From Echiichthys vipera (Eukaryota > Chordata > Actinopteri > Perciformes > Trachinidae): a stretch of DNA of 64,000 nucleotides. The position numbers and the translations under genes were made by a program. The notes below the pieces were generated by a model that saw nothing but the letters and a program-made list of their open reading frames with translations, was not told the DNA's origin and did not search any database. This document shows positions 51,267 to 62,400 of this stretch, in pieces. Each line of letters begins with the position of its first letter. Position 1 is the first letter of the stretch. The DNA lies in contig OY829647.1 in assembly GCA_963691815.1 (NCBI GenBank), positions 16,846,794 through 16,910,793 on the forward strand. The letters run 5' to 3'.

Positions 51267-53078
51267 GTAAATAAATGCATATGAAGACACTTTGATAAAG
51301 ACACACATGTAATATATGTACAGTATGCACTGTATACATTGTACTTATGGGCATAAAGCAGTAGGTGTTTATGCACTACCTTTATACATGATATTCCATT
51401 TGGCAATAAGTTGAGGCTGAAAATTACAAAGATATCTATTCCTTTGATACAAGCTGACTCCAGAAATAACAGGACACTTATTATTATTATTAGCAAATGG
51501 ACATAAACTTTTTCAACCATGGACTATAAAAGATTCACTTTTGCTCTTGGTCCCAGGCACATTAGGTATTATTACTTCTGTCTTTTGGGGACCCATTATA
51601 AGAGGCCTGACATATACTGTGGTTTTCATATTGTTTTCTTATTCTATGATAAGATGTTTGTATTATTGAATTGTTTAGTTCATTTTGGTGTTTATTTAGC
51701 TAGGACTATGTACAATTGATGACATTATTCTAGTAAAAGACACTATTTCAGAGGACATGATTGTCTGGTTTTAAGCCATAATTTCAAGCATTTTAAAATG
51801 ATAAGGTTTGGCAGAGTCTGATGAAAGTGGGTAGCGAGTTCTATTTTCTGATGGCTTTAATTGAAAAGGCAGATTGGCCGAGCATGTCTTTTTGAATGCA
51901 GCCACTCAGTGAGGCTTCAGCCTCGTTATCTCCAGGGCTTAGAAGAGACTCTTTCAAGGGGATGGTATGAGATCCGGAATAACTTTGAACATGAGACACA
52001 CATCTGAAAATAATTAAGTTATTGAAAGTCAGCTAATCATATTTCTGGATAAAATTGCACCAAGTCTTGCCTTTGAACAAAGCTAGAGTGACAATCTGTT
52101 TTAAAAAAACAACAACATATTATTCATCTTAATAGAGGTTATGAATGAGGATATTTAGTGCCCATAGATCATTAGCTTTATGTTGAATGTATTTAATATA
52201 TAGAGTCTCATAAACCGGTATAGTTTATTGTCCAAACTGTATATCTGCCAAATATTTGAAAATATTTTGAGAACAAACACCATCATAAATATCTTTCTAT
52301 GCTACTGTCCTCAACCAAATATGAAGCACACATAAGATTCAGGTTTATTTCGTACAGAACAAAATGAGTGTGATCGGATATACAGCACACAAAATGTTAG
52401 TCAACCTGTGTAACTCCCTTTGATGTGATCCCCTTAAGCCCAGTTCAGACCAAAGATTCACAACGAGAAGAAACTGTTTTAGAACGTCGCAGGTAAATGT
52501 TGCAGCGGTGTAAACTGGCCCGTCTCGTCTCAAACCAGCTGATGGTGTTGCCTGTGACACCACTTGTCAAGTCGCCAGCAGCTGGATCTTAAACGTAAGG
52601 CATGTCACCCGTTTCAACAGCCAATTAACTTGTAGCAAAGTCAGCTTGTCAAGTCACTTACAAACTGTCAGCTGGTCCAAATGGCAGTTTTGGACGAGCG
52701 CTCAACAAGCGTGTTCGAGACAGAGACAGAGAGAGAGGGTCGAGCGAGCTATAGAATAAATAATAAGAAGTAGCGCCGAAAATGTGAACAAAGCAGTGAA
52801 TTAGGGAAATTAGCATAGATTGTATAAAAAATGGACATAGCATGCATGTCGAGGTCCGTTCTCTCAAATTGATCCAATTTTACTCGCCTATGGGAGTCGC
52901 CATCTTGTTAGACTTTGACTCCGGCTCATTTCCTCATATCAAAAAAGGGCATTGATGTGACGTTGGGGGGAAGGAGATACGTCCGTCTGGCTGACGTATA
53001 CCTCCAAGGAGAAGTAAAGGCCAGTAGCTAGCTGTCACTCAAGAAAATGTGCCCCTAATTATTCATAAACTTTAACCT

Positions 53079-53083
53079 CCAAT
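53079..53083. repeat. 5-bp target-site duplication, left copy
   Basis: CCAAT, repeated at 53765-53769, flanking the LTR. Confidence 0.8.
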
Positions 53084-53198
53084 TGTAAGGCTCGGGCAGG
53101 AATGAGGACTCAGATGCGGAGGTTCGCGGATCAAAACTGAATTTATTTCTCGACGACAAGAACATGGCACAGAGCAAGAAGGCCACAAACAAAAAATC

Positions 53199-53405
53199 AC
53201 TCCGCACAGGAGGAGCAAACGAATATCGATGGTTATAGAACAAAGTAAAAAATAAAGTCACTCCGTTCAAGAGGAAAAAACAAAAGGCAAAGTTAACAAA
53301 TTAAATTCTAAACTAAGTTGCTCCGTACAGGAGGAATAACAAAAAAAAAGTGAACAAAATAAGATATTTAAACAAGGTCGCTCCAACCAGGAGGAAAAAA
53401 CAATG
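53199..53405 (-). repeat. Four palindrome-containing repeats spaced about 61 bases in the LTR
   Basis: CACTCCGCACAGGAGGAGCA, then CACTCCGTTCAAGAGGAAAA, TGCTCCGTACAGGAGGAATA and CGCTCCAACCAGGAGGAAAA begin near 53199, 53260, 53321 and 53381. Each is a short CTCC...GGAG hairpin. Intervening sequence is A-rich and diverged. Confidence 0.7.
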
Positions 53406-53573
53406 GAGACATGAGCAATCAAAAAGGTTAAACTTACTATTATCAAACAGGGAATACAAACACCTGAACGTGGATACAATGAACTCAATGGCATGAACAA
53501 GACTGTGGAAAAACGCTGGATACATTCGACACAAGGTACGAAATTATCTGGCGACGGGACGTGGGAGAAGACA

Positions 53574-53586
53574 CGGACTTTATACA
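53574..53586 (-). promoter_or_regulatory. TATA-like box of the solo LTR
   Basis: TGTATAAAGTCC on the - strand, about 180 bases into the LTR from its - strand start. It marks the likely retroelement promoter; activity is unknown. Confidence 0.4.
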
Positions 53587-53780
53587 CATGAAGGGAGTGG
53601 AACCACAGGTGGAAGCAATCGGGGATCAGGGAATGACGTCAGTCCGGTGACACAAGAGGAGGGTCAAGTGACCTGAAACGAGAGGAGAGTTACTTTTCAA
53701 AATAAAACAGGAAATTCACAAGACAAAAACCCAAAGACAGGACAGACCTCACCGCGGCGTGACACCAATAAAATAAAAAC

Positions 53781-54010
53781 TAGCCTGGTACAAAAAAATT
53801 CACACCCCTCAGTGTTGTCATGGAGATATGACCTAAACATACAGACTGGAATGTTTTTTTGTACCAGGCTTTAAACAGGTTTAATGATGCTGTGAAAACG
53901 GCCTGTTTAACATGGGGGTCAATGAGAAATTGCTCTGTTGTGCAAACTGCCCCTACTGGACACTGGAGAACTGCAGTCTTTGGCACTTCCTCATCGGATC
54001 AACCAGGAAG
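53781..54010. repeat. Inverted-repeat fragment and dispersed repeat
   Basis: TAGCCTGGTACAAAAAAATT (53781) and its inverted partner TTTTTTTGTACCAGGCTTTA (53853) form a perfect short stem. The following sequence (ACATGGGGGTCAATGAGAAA, GAACTGCAGTCTTTGGCACT) resembles the repeat at 14715-14830. Confidence 0.5.
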
Positions 54011-54254
54011 TCGCTGTGGTGGGGGCTCGGAAATAAGACATTATTTTCACAGTTTCATCACTACGTGAAATGCAGCTGTAGTGAGTATTTCATTACCTCT
54101 GGTTCTCATTCATATCTTATAATGCTACAAATGATATTCAACTACAAAAAAAGCCTGAAAAGACGTAAGAAAACGTTGCAGTCTTGTGCAAGTAATTGCA
54201 AGATTTAACTTCTTATCGCGAATGTTTGGTCTGAACTTTAAGGAACAGCTATTT

Positions 54255-54259
54255 CTCTG

Positions 54260-54330
<71 letters not shown>

Positions 54331-54333
54331 CTC
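54255..54333. repeat. (TC)n microsatellite with T-run
   Basis: About 33 TC units with one TTTC interruption, ending in a T homopolymer. Confidence 0.95.
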
Positions 54334-54431
54334 TGTGAAACAAAAACAACAACAAAAAATCTATATATCTATATATATAATCCATATATAAATTATCCAC
54401 AATCTTAAAACGTACTTATTGCTACCCACAA

Positions 54432-54640
54432 TCTATAATTAATTCAATTCAATTCAATCTTATTTATAGTGCCAAATCATAACAAAAGTTATCTCAGGAC
54501 ACTTTACAGAGTAGGTGTAGACCACACTCTATGACTTTTTTATGATAAAAATCCAACGCCTTGTCCTCCTCCCAAGAGATGTGTAGAGACAGAACAGTTT
54601 TGCAATCTGGGAGCTATAGGAGACATATCAGTCAATTTTG
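54432..54640 (-). mobile_element. LINE- or SINE-like 3' end, antisense
   Basis: It begins (on the +) with AATTCAATTCAATTCAATCT, the reverse of a (TTGAA)n tail, then TTATTTATAGTGCC and AACAAAAGTTATCTCAGGAC with CACTTTACAGAGTAGGTG. This wording matches a widespread fish interspersed repeat as I remember it. Confidence 0.5.
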
Positions 54641-54718
54641 TTCCAGGATCTCTTCTTGACAACTCCACAGCATGTGTGCAGTCTACACTTTCAAATCACA
54701 TTGTCCTTTCCTACCTAG

Positions 54719-54989
54719 GTCCGCAGTACCATCGATAACAGCTTTGTGGGCTGGGAACTAGAAGAAGTCTTCCTACTGGACATGTCAGTGGACGACGGAG
54801 ACTCCAAGATCCAGAACCAGCTGAAGAAACTGCAGAGTCCTGTTATTCTACTCTACTGCACGAAGGAGGAGGCTAGCACTATCTTCGAGGTGGCCCATTC
54901 TGTCGGCCTCACAGGTTACGGCTTCACCTGGATCGTGCCCTCGCTGGTGGCTGGAGATGCAGACATCGTTCCTGCTGTCTTCCCTACAG
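54719..54989 (+). CDS. grin2b: GluN2B NMDA receptor subunit, coding exon 3
   Basis: This exon encodes residues 273-362 plus the first base of codon 363 (mammalian GluN2B 186-276), the second lobe of the amino-terminal domain. Acceptor CTACCTAG and donor ACAG|GTACAG, phase 0 in, phase 1 out. Conserved runs include NSFVGWELEEV, DDGDSKIQNQLKKLQSP, LLYCTKEEA and GLTGYGFTWIVPSLVAGD. The glutamate equivalent to E236, which contacts ifenprodil, is kept (residue 323). Both edges of this exon have no counterpart in the mammalian gene as I recall it. Confidence 0.95.
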
Positions 54990-55207
54990 GTACAGCCAAC
55001 AACAGCGTCTAAATAGAGATTTCATATGCTTAAAATATCACATCATTGTAAAAAAAAATGCCGCTAATTAAGGTTTTGCAGAGTAAGCTCATTACTACCA
55101 CGTGGTAAATTTTGAACATTAAATCACCTATGCCAAATTAATTATGATGCTTTGTTTTTAATCATAGAACACTAAAATACCTCTCTCTGTTTCTCTTTCT
55201 CTGTTTC

Positions 55208-55600
55208 CCAATTCAATTTAATTCAAATGGATTTATTAGCATGACGTTATGGGCCAAAGCATAAGTCACATATAGACAATGTAATATAAATGGTAAATAA
55301 TAAAATGAACTAAAAGAAAAGGAGGAAGGGTTTTCGATTGATATATATCTTGCTTTGTGACTTGCAGGAACATGTTCTCCTGCCAGTTCTACAGTAGTGT
55401 TGTCATCTCCCAGAAGGGTTTGAATTAGTCTGTATTTTGGGAAGGTGAGAAAGTGTGAGATCTTCCAGGTGAATTTGAGGATGAAACACTCTCTTATTTC
55501 TGTGTAATTTGGAAAACTTGAGAAAATAAAATAAACTTCTGTCACAACATACAACTTATGATACAAATCCCCTTTGTTGTTTCCAGCCATTCTCTGTTAT
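55208..55600 (-). mobile_element. Probable retroelement 3' end, antisense
   Basis: The left edge AATTCAATTTAATTCAAATG is the reverse of an AATTGAATT tail next to ATTTATTAGCATGACG, as in antisense fish LINE 3' ends. A 125-codon - strand frame inside (55213-55590) has no recognisable domain. Confidence 0.35.
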
Positions 55601-55637
55601 GGCGACCAGTTTCAATAGCATGTTTATGTCACTAAGT

Positions 55638-55640
<3 letters not shown>

Positions 55641-55671
<31 letters not shown>

Positions 55672-55724
55672 CTCTCGCTCTCGCTCTCTCGCTCTCTCGC
55701 TCTCTCGCTCTCTCGCTCTCTCCC
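55641..55724. repeat. (TC)n-(CTCTCG)n compound microsatellite
   Basis: About 14 TC units followed by a hexameric CTCTCG array of about six degenerate units. Confidence 0.95.
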
Positions 55725-58700
55725 TCAATCACCGGTATTATCAGCAGATTTCAAAATTAAAATCAGTTGACTGAGAATGATCAACATCCTTGGAGTAACA
55801 TACTTTAACAGCTTTAATGTCCTGATCTGGAGTGGTGAGGTCTTGAACACTGTTATAGTTGAAGTTATAGCTTAAATAAAGTGCAACCATTGATGCCCTC
55901 TCGTCGCTTAGTGCCATCAAGCATCTACCTTCTTTTTTCCCTCACGATATATTTATTTTCTTATCTTCCACAAGAACAACTAATATTTGTAAGATATTCC
56001 AAAGTAACGGGCTCAAATATTACTTTACACCAACCCTTAAGAGAAAGAACTCATCACTGATCCACTGTAATAATATATATTTTCTAGTAGCTAACAAGTA
56101 ACCTGACTTTCGCCAGATTAATTTTGTTCCGCCTAGCTCCACTCTTGTGGCGACTGCTGGTCTTTCAAGAAGGGGAAGCTAATTTTTCCGGCCTACATCA
56201 TAAATGTGTTTGTTTATTTATATGTAAATTCTACCCTTTGTTCCTTTTCAATAGAATGATCTGTAACCTTGTCGTACCAACTAGGCGTCTTTTCCAGGGA
56301 CTTGACCAGTGTCTTCTCAATGGCAGCAGAGCGAGGTCGCTTAAACGGCCTTGGCCCAGCTGGAGCTGCTGCGCCAGGCTACTGTGAAGTGTGACTGCCT
56401 GTGAGTGTGAGTGTGAGTGACGGTGCTCGTTGGGGAAAGAAACCACGGAGTGACAGAACAGAGTCGCCAAACACAAGTCGTTTTTAACAAAGACAAAGTC
56501 GCTGGGGATCGGAAAGTCTCCGGATCAGTTCAGAACAACGGAATGAAAACTTGGAAAATGGTCTGTGGATGTTTATTCTTCAAGATCGCTGATTCGCTCA
56601 TTTAGCTGTCAATTAAAAAAGGATTCTTCTTCAGACAGCTTATCCAATCATCATGCAGAAGCCGAGCGTCCGGGCCAGCCCACTGTCCCATAGACCCCCA
56701 GACACACTGAGCGTCCGATGGGCGGAACAAAGCCCAGCATTTATCCAGTTTTAGTTTGGCTGCAATGGGAACAACCTGCTCTACGCTTCCCCATTGAAGT
56801 CAGTATAAGCGGAGCGACTATGTAAAGCGCTGTGGGGATGAATAAGAAGGAAGCTGCGCCGGTTACCTGTGATAAGGAGCTGACTCTGAACAAAAGAGGA
56901 AGGCTTTCTAGCGCGTATGTAGTCAATGAAATTAAATGTACACACAGTAGTACATATTTCACCACTTTTTTGGGGGGTTTTTTTGGTCACATTTTAGGGG
57001 AAGCTGAACTTCCCTTGCAGTCTTAGAGCAATCGCTACTGCTCCACTCATCCATCTGGGATCGCTCCATAGCAGAGGGATTTGGGGACCAGGGAAATATG
57101 GTTTTCCTTGCACAGATGACATTGATCATTTACCGACATTGCGCTCATTGCACTGCTGCTATATCATATATATATATATATTTGGTTTTCCCAGCATCGC
57201 TCTCATCAGCGTCACGGGTTGAAGTAGCACATCAGGCGACGTCAGCGGAAGCAAGGCGGAACGAAATTCATCTTGCGAGAGTCATGTTAGTGAACAATGT
57301 AAAATATAATATAGATTTGGCCAGGTATGCTCTTGTATCCTCACATCTACACTTTTCTCTCAGAATTCAGCATTTGCTGAGGGGGGGTTCCATCTAAGGA
57401 CCTGGCTAGGGATGCTGGCATGGGGTTTCTAGAGTATGTGGCAAATCCATCCCAATCTTCTTCTGTTGAAGTCCTCTTCCACAGGTTGTTGGCCTGTTCT
57501 CTGCCAGAGATCATTGTTGCTGATGGTACTGTTCACGATCCGCCTCAGGTAGCTGTTGATGAATGCCAGGTTACCTTACATAAAAGTTTTTACATATTTT
57601 AAATAGGAGAAAAAGAGGATGCTGGTATCGGAGTGGTACTCAGTGTCGACAGATACCCTGAGTGTAAGTATCAGGAGAAAAGTTGTATCAGTTCATCCCT
57701 AGTTAAAATGTGACCTGAATCCTAATATTTTTTAAAGCACTGGAGAAAACTGTGATTGTGCAATAAGACATATATATATATATATTATATCCTCTATTCA
57801 TATGATTATATGTGTAAGTGTAGAGCAAAACACTGAAATCTTTATTTCATCATTATGTGATAAGTTTTCAAAAAGCTTTGTATTGAAATGTGGTCACAAG
57901 AGACAGATGGTCTTGTTTGCATATATGCAAATGTTCTCCTTGTGTATTTGCACTACGCTGTGCTCATCAGTGGTAGGTTGCATAATGATTCCGGTTAACC
58001 TCAGGTTAGTGAGTTTATAATCTATTTTGGAGTTTACGTCAACTTATTGTGCAATTCACATAAATTCGAGGTAGATGTGGATCAGTTCTAATAATAGTCT
58101 GAGCTTTTGGTCTCACTGAGTCCATCGTTAAAGGTGCTCTACTCGAAATACTGAAAAAAGTGGGTGTAAATTTGTGAAATAACATTTTTTTCACAACCAC
58201 ATGCACGCATGGCTCGACCGTCTGTCAGAATTACTTATAATAAACAGAAATTCTGATTACACACACAGAGGGAGAGTGACTTAATTAATCGCTCAGGACA
58301 CCATTACAGCACTTTATCTTTACATAGAAAAGTGTTGTTTGCTGCTGTATAAATCTTCTGGATGTCGAGTGCAGTCCCTTTAAGAGAATCCCAGTGATGT
58401 TGGTTGAACATCTCTCTCCAGTCTCCAGGGAATCAGGTCAGACAGGAAAGAACCCCCTTTTTTCAGCGGCTCTCTCTCCCCTTCCCCTTACCAAGCATGT
58501 TAAACCTTTGTGTGAAACCAGAAACAACACCAAGGCTGCCTGAAAATGCAGGCCTTTCCAATTCCAAATTCCAATTTACGGTGCAGGTTTTGAATGTGAA
58601 CACATGAATCCAAACCAGCCACTGAAAATGACCGGAAAGCACAGTTGTTTACTGGTTTAAGAAATTGATGCTGACATCTGTTAGCCAGTAGTTCCGCATG

Positions 58701-59053
58701 TTTGGAAAGCCAAGCATGAGAAAATGAGCCGGAGAATGAGTGAGATCAGGATTGATGCCCATATTCAACAATTTTTTCGTTTGATTTTAACCTGTTTGCT
58801 TTAAAAAAAAAAAAAAATAGAAAAAGGAAAGTAAAGAGCTCCACTCTGGCTTCCACCAAATATTGTAGGTATGATTGCACTCCGTACACCTGATTTTGTC
58901 TCAGTGTTTTGCCACACATTTCTCTGCCTGCCTATTTGTTTTCCTCACACTTTTCGGCCGCTCTCCCCCTCCTTTTCATCTTTCTCCATATTCCTTTCTA
59001 TTTCTTTTTTCTCTCACACATTCATACATCCCTTCCTCTCACCTTTTTCCCAG

Positions 59054-59246
59054 GGCTTATCTCGGTGTCATATGACGAATGGGACTACAACATCGAGGCC
59101 AGGGTACGTGATGCAGTGGCTGTCATTGCAACAGCGACCTCCACCATGATGCTGGACCGGGGGCCACACACCCTGCTGAAGTCAAGCTGCCTAGGGCCAC
59201 CTGACAAAAAGAGCTCCAACACCGGCCACTCCAAAGAAATACTGAA
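59054..59246 (+). CDS. grin2b: GluN2B NMDA receptor subunit, coding exon 4
   Basis: This exon encodes the rest of codon 363 through residue 426 (mammalian 276 to about 337), the second lobe and its approach to the ligand-binding domain. Acceptor TTTTTCCCAG, donor AA|GTGAGT, phase 1 in and 2 out. GLISVSYDEWDY is conserved and keeps the zinc-site glutamate E284 (residue 371). The following 45 residues diverge strongly from mammals (MMLDRGPHTLLKSSCLGPPD), although the KSSC cysteine is retained. Exons 2-4 total 608 bases, phase 2 at the end, matching the phase of the mammalian exon end I recall. The next expected exon (residues like RYLINVTFEG in mammals) was not found before 64000, so the gene continues outside the window. 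Confidence 0.95.
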
Positions 59247-61194
59247 GTGAGTCAAAGCTAGGGTGAAACAGTGCAGAAGGGCACGGATAGACAAATATTA
59301 GTAATGAAGATTGAAAGAGTAAACTCGAGCCCCTGAACAGCATTTCTCTATTTGAGCAATATTACAAGTCAAAAAGTGCTTTACAAGGGAATTAAACAAC
59401 TTACAAGGCAATCACAGAAAAACACAATACATCAAGAAAATTAATTCAAATAAGACCTGGACGTCTTGTTGACCTAACCTTGACAGTAAAGGGTGTGCTT
59501 TACTGTGGTTGTTGGTAGGATAGTGATGTGGCGCATTATTGCTATTAACAAAATAAAATATCTATTTAATAATCAAATTGTTATTCATACTTTGGGGCAA
59601 TTCACTCTCAAAATAAAAAGCAACAGATACAATTGATAGTCCCTGCTTTGCAGAGATTGGGGGGTTTCCCAAACTGGATAAATACCACCATACCATACCA
59701 TATACCGTAATATGGTATGTTATGATGGTATTTACCTTAATATGTTACCTTAGAAAAATACCTGGACAATCCATCCCCCAGAGAAGCTGCTTTTTGTTTA
59801 CTACAGTATGAAATCAAGCATGCGTTGTTTCAGAAATTACTGGGAATGTCAATGGTTTGATGGTATGAAGCATGTGAGAAGAGAAAGCTTGACAGATATA
59901 GCAACAGTAACTAAGTGGAATGTGGCTAAGTGAATGGGTCATTTGAGGAGGAAACCAAGGGATTTGCTGCCCCTTTTCCGTCAAAAAGAACATGTTTGAT
60001 CACATTTTCAGCCTATGTCTTTGGGAGGTGTAACTCCAAATAAACAATCTGTGCTTCTGAATAAATATCATTTGAGTTTGAGCCCAGGTCCAGGAAAGAC
60101 AATCTTCAAAGCAAGCAATGAGCCATGTTCACCTAGCTTTAAAATGTATTTTTGTACAGAATGAGCAGGGCGTCATGCACATGCAATAAAGCAGATTAAA
60201 TCTTTTTGCTAAATTCATATGAGTCAGAGCCAAAGGCACCTGCTGGTGAAAATCACAGGAACAAACCATATAGTTTGGTTTTCAGTTTCTGAAGTGCAGT
60301 GCATGACAATAAATCCAGCAAATGTGCAACCCCACGCACAGTGACTACTAAATATACACAGAAATGAAGAGACCTTCCCTAAGGAGAACCAGAATTTGTT
60401 TAATTAGCCAATAAAAACTTTAAACAGATGAACAGAGGCATTAACTTCCAGACTTATAACAACATCTTGTCTTATCTTTAGCTTTACCCACAGCCATCTT
60501 TAAAGGAAAACATCCTTCTTTTGCTCTTCCTCTGAACCTCCTCCTGTTTTTGCTTTTTGGCGCATTACAGAACAATCAGGAGCAATGGTATTCAATAATT
60601 AATCCCCATTTAACTTCATAGGGCATGATTTTACAGTTCACATTGATCAGAGATTCTACAGCTAATTGAATGCTCAGGGACAACCGGATTAATGAAAAAA
60701 AAAACAGCAAAGAACAAGGGTGAAAAACACACATTCAAACACATGTTATAGCATGACATTTAACTGCTCTTTAGAGGTTTATCTAATAAAATCTTAGAAT
60801 TGCTGATGTCATTCCTTATTAGATATATTTCAGCCTTACAAAACTATGCGCCTGCCTGCCTTTCATCGTTAACATTTTCTCTGTTTTTGTTTGTTTGATT
60901 CACTGTCAGTTTGAATTTGAGCAAGAACTAGGAAAAAAACCTAATGCAACCTTCCCTTACACTGCTGCATTAATCTTCAGGTTGAGGTTAATGTATTACT
61001 GTGAATTTTGGTATTGTCTTTACCTATGTTTCTGTGTTTATTATCAGGGACACTTACGCGCCCCGTTTAGGAATCCTCCACCAACAAGATGGAGATAACA
61101 ATAAAACCACAGCCATGAATATTTCAGTCCCCAAAGGGCGCTATCAGCCACAGGGTTAGCTCTCTATCATCCTTCAGACACACACCTGGGACGC

Positions 61195-61386
<192 letters not shown>

Positions 61387-61467
61387 TTTCCAACCAGCCA
61401 TTCCGTTTTTCTCTATTTGAGTGAAAGTAGAGACTTGATTTTGGTTGTGACCCCAGAGGCTAGAAAA

Positions 61468-61468
<1 letters not shown>

Positions 61469-61534
<66 letters not shown>
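61469..61534. repeat. (AC)n microsatellite
   Basis: About 33 pure AC units, reverse-complementary to the GT array 80 bases upstream. Confidence 0.98.
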
Positions 61535-61537
<3 letters not shown>

Positions 61538-61567
61538 ATACCACCTATTTCCTCCCCTCACCCCCAG

Positions 61568-61696
61568 AGACAAAAGCAATAATAAGGCCATATGTCTTTG
61601 CGTGGTCCTGTATAGCTATAGGCCACAGTGGGATGTATGCATGCTGGATAAGCACGCCATCCTGTCAGCGCTGATGGACGGAGATGGGAGGCCCCG
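61568..61696 (+). other. Possible grin2b cassette exon (unproven)
   Basis: A pyrimidine-rich CTATTTCCTCCCCTCACCCCCAG precedes 61568 and a consensus donor CCG|GTGAGTC follows 61696. The 129 bases have phase 2 at both edges, exactly what splicing from exon 4 requires, and contain no stop in that frame. The encoded 43 residues (ending ALMDGDGRPR) resemble nothing I know in NMDA receptors. A chance open frame of this size is plausible. Confidence 0.15.
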
Positions 61697-61999
61697 GTGA
61701 GTCACGCTCTCAAATTGGTTTAGGGGCTGCTTGACCTTATGGGGAACACACACAAACACGCATATAAATACATGCATATACCGCAAGCTCTCACACGCTC
61801 CAACACAAATAAGGAAGCACACAGAGCTCTAGAGGCCATCCATTGTTTCCTACCAGACAGAGAGGACAGGAACGCTTGGATAATGAGAAAATGTGCTCCA
61901 AGTGGTTTTGGATGAGGCGCTTAGGGGCTTATTTGAGTGTGTGGATGTTGGAGGGAAAGGGATGTTTTTTAATTTTTTGTTTAACTGTGTATGTGTGCT

Positions 62000-62400
62000 T
62001 GCAATCAAATTCCCTCTCAGATCCCTGTGCTGATTGAAATGCCGCACTGGTAGATATGATGTAAGAGATAATTAATTTTTTGTCGTAAGTTTGCTTTCAT
62101 GCGATCTGACTAGACGTTTGTCTTCATGTCTGTGGACTGACTGCACTCGCTTGCTCTGAGCCGTCCAGTAGGGCTTAATGGAAAACCTTTTCTGTAGGCC
62201 AATTGGCCCTTGTGCTGCCTCTCTTGCATGTAAGGCGAGCATGTTCCTATTCCACCCTTTAAGAGGAGCAGCGTTATTGCATTTCTTAATAGGCTCAATA
62301 AAAGGGCCTTTCTAATAAATCCTGGTCTGTTTATTATAAGGCAAGCAGGCCATTTCATTCTACTTTTGGGCATCTAGAGCACATGTGACTGTGTGTTTTT
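62000..62400. promoter_or_regulatory. Candidate intronic regulatory block
   Basis: A repeat-free stretch with a perfect 12-base palindrome GGCCAATTGGCC (62197-62208), GATAATTAATTTTTTG, and several short G+C-balanced motifs. Its complexity contrasts with the microsatellites upstream. Regulatory function is only inferred. Confidence 0.2.

Larger units (their letters stand above)
53084..53764 (-). mobile_element. Solo LTR of a retrotransposon (681 bp)
   Basis: It starts TGTAAGGCTC and ends GGCGTGACA on the + strand, so both edges give the TG...CA termini of an LTR, with a perfect 5-bp target duplication CCAAT. On the - strand a TATA-like TGTATAAAGTCC (53574-53585 region) is placed as in an LTR promoter. 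No internal coding region remains, so it arose by recombination between the two LTRs. The superfamily is probably Gypsy, but this is not shown by the sequence. Confidence 0.8.
52438..54237. mobile_element. TTAA-flanked DNA transposon hosting later insertions
   Basis: TTAA occurs at 52434-52437 and 54238-54241. The left end GCCCAGTTCAGACCAAAGATTC and the reverse complement of the right end (AGTTCAGACCAAACATTCGC) share AGTTCAGACCAAA-ATTC. The left interior (AGAACGTCGCAGGTAAATGT, GTTGCCTGTGACACC) resembles fish non-autonomous elements of the Harbinger or hAT groups, from memory. A solo LTR and another repeat lie inside it. TTAA could also be a TAA or TWA-type duplication. Confidence 0.55.
51267..54718 (+). 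other. grin2b: grin2b intron 2 (phase 0, 3.5 kb)
   Basis: Donor GTAAAT and acceptor CTACCTAG. It contains a TTAA-flanked element with a nested solo LTR, a (TC)n tract and a LINE-like 3' end. The first kilobase (51267-52433) shows nothing recognised. Confidence 0.9.
54990..59053 (+). other. grin2b: grin2b intron 3 (phase 1, 4.1 kb)
   Basis: Donor GTACAG and acceptor TTTTTCCCAG. It contains an antisense repeat, a compound (TC)n/(CTCTCG)n tract and two GC-richer stretches (56100-56400, 56640-57080) that look transposon-derived but whose ends were not resolved. Small (TA)n runs lie near 57167-57181 and 57768-57786. Confidence 0.9.

Noticed and set aside
57406..57705. CTAGGGATG and CATCCCTAG as ends of a small hAT element
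   Set aside because: The presumed 8-bp flanking duplications do not match and the ends share only nine bases.
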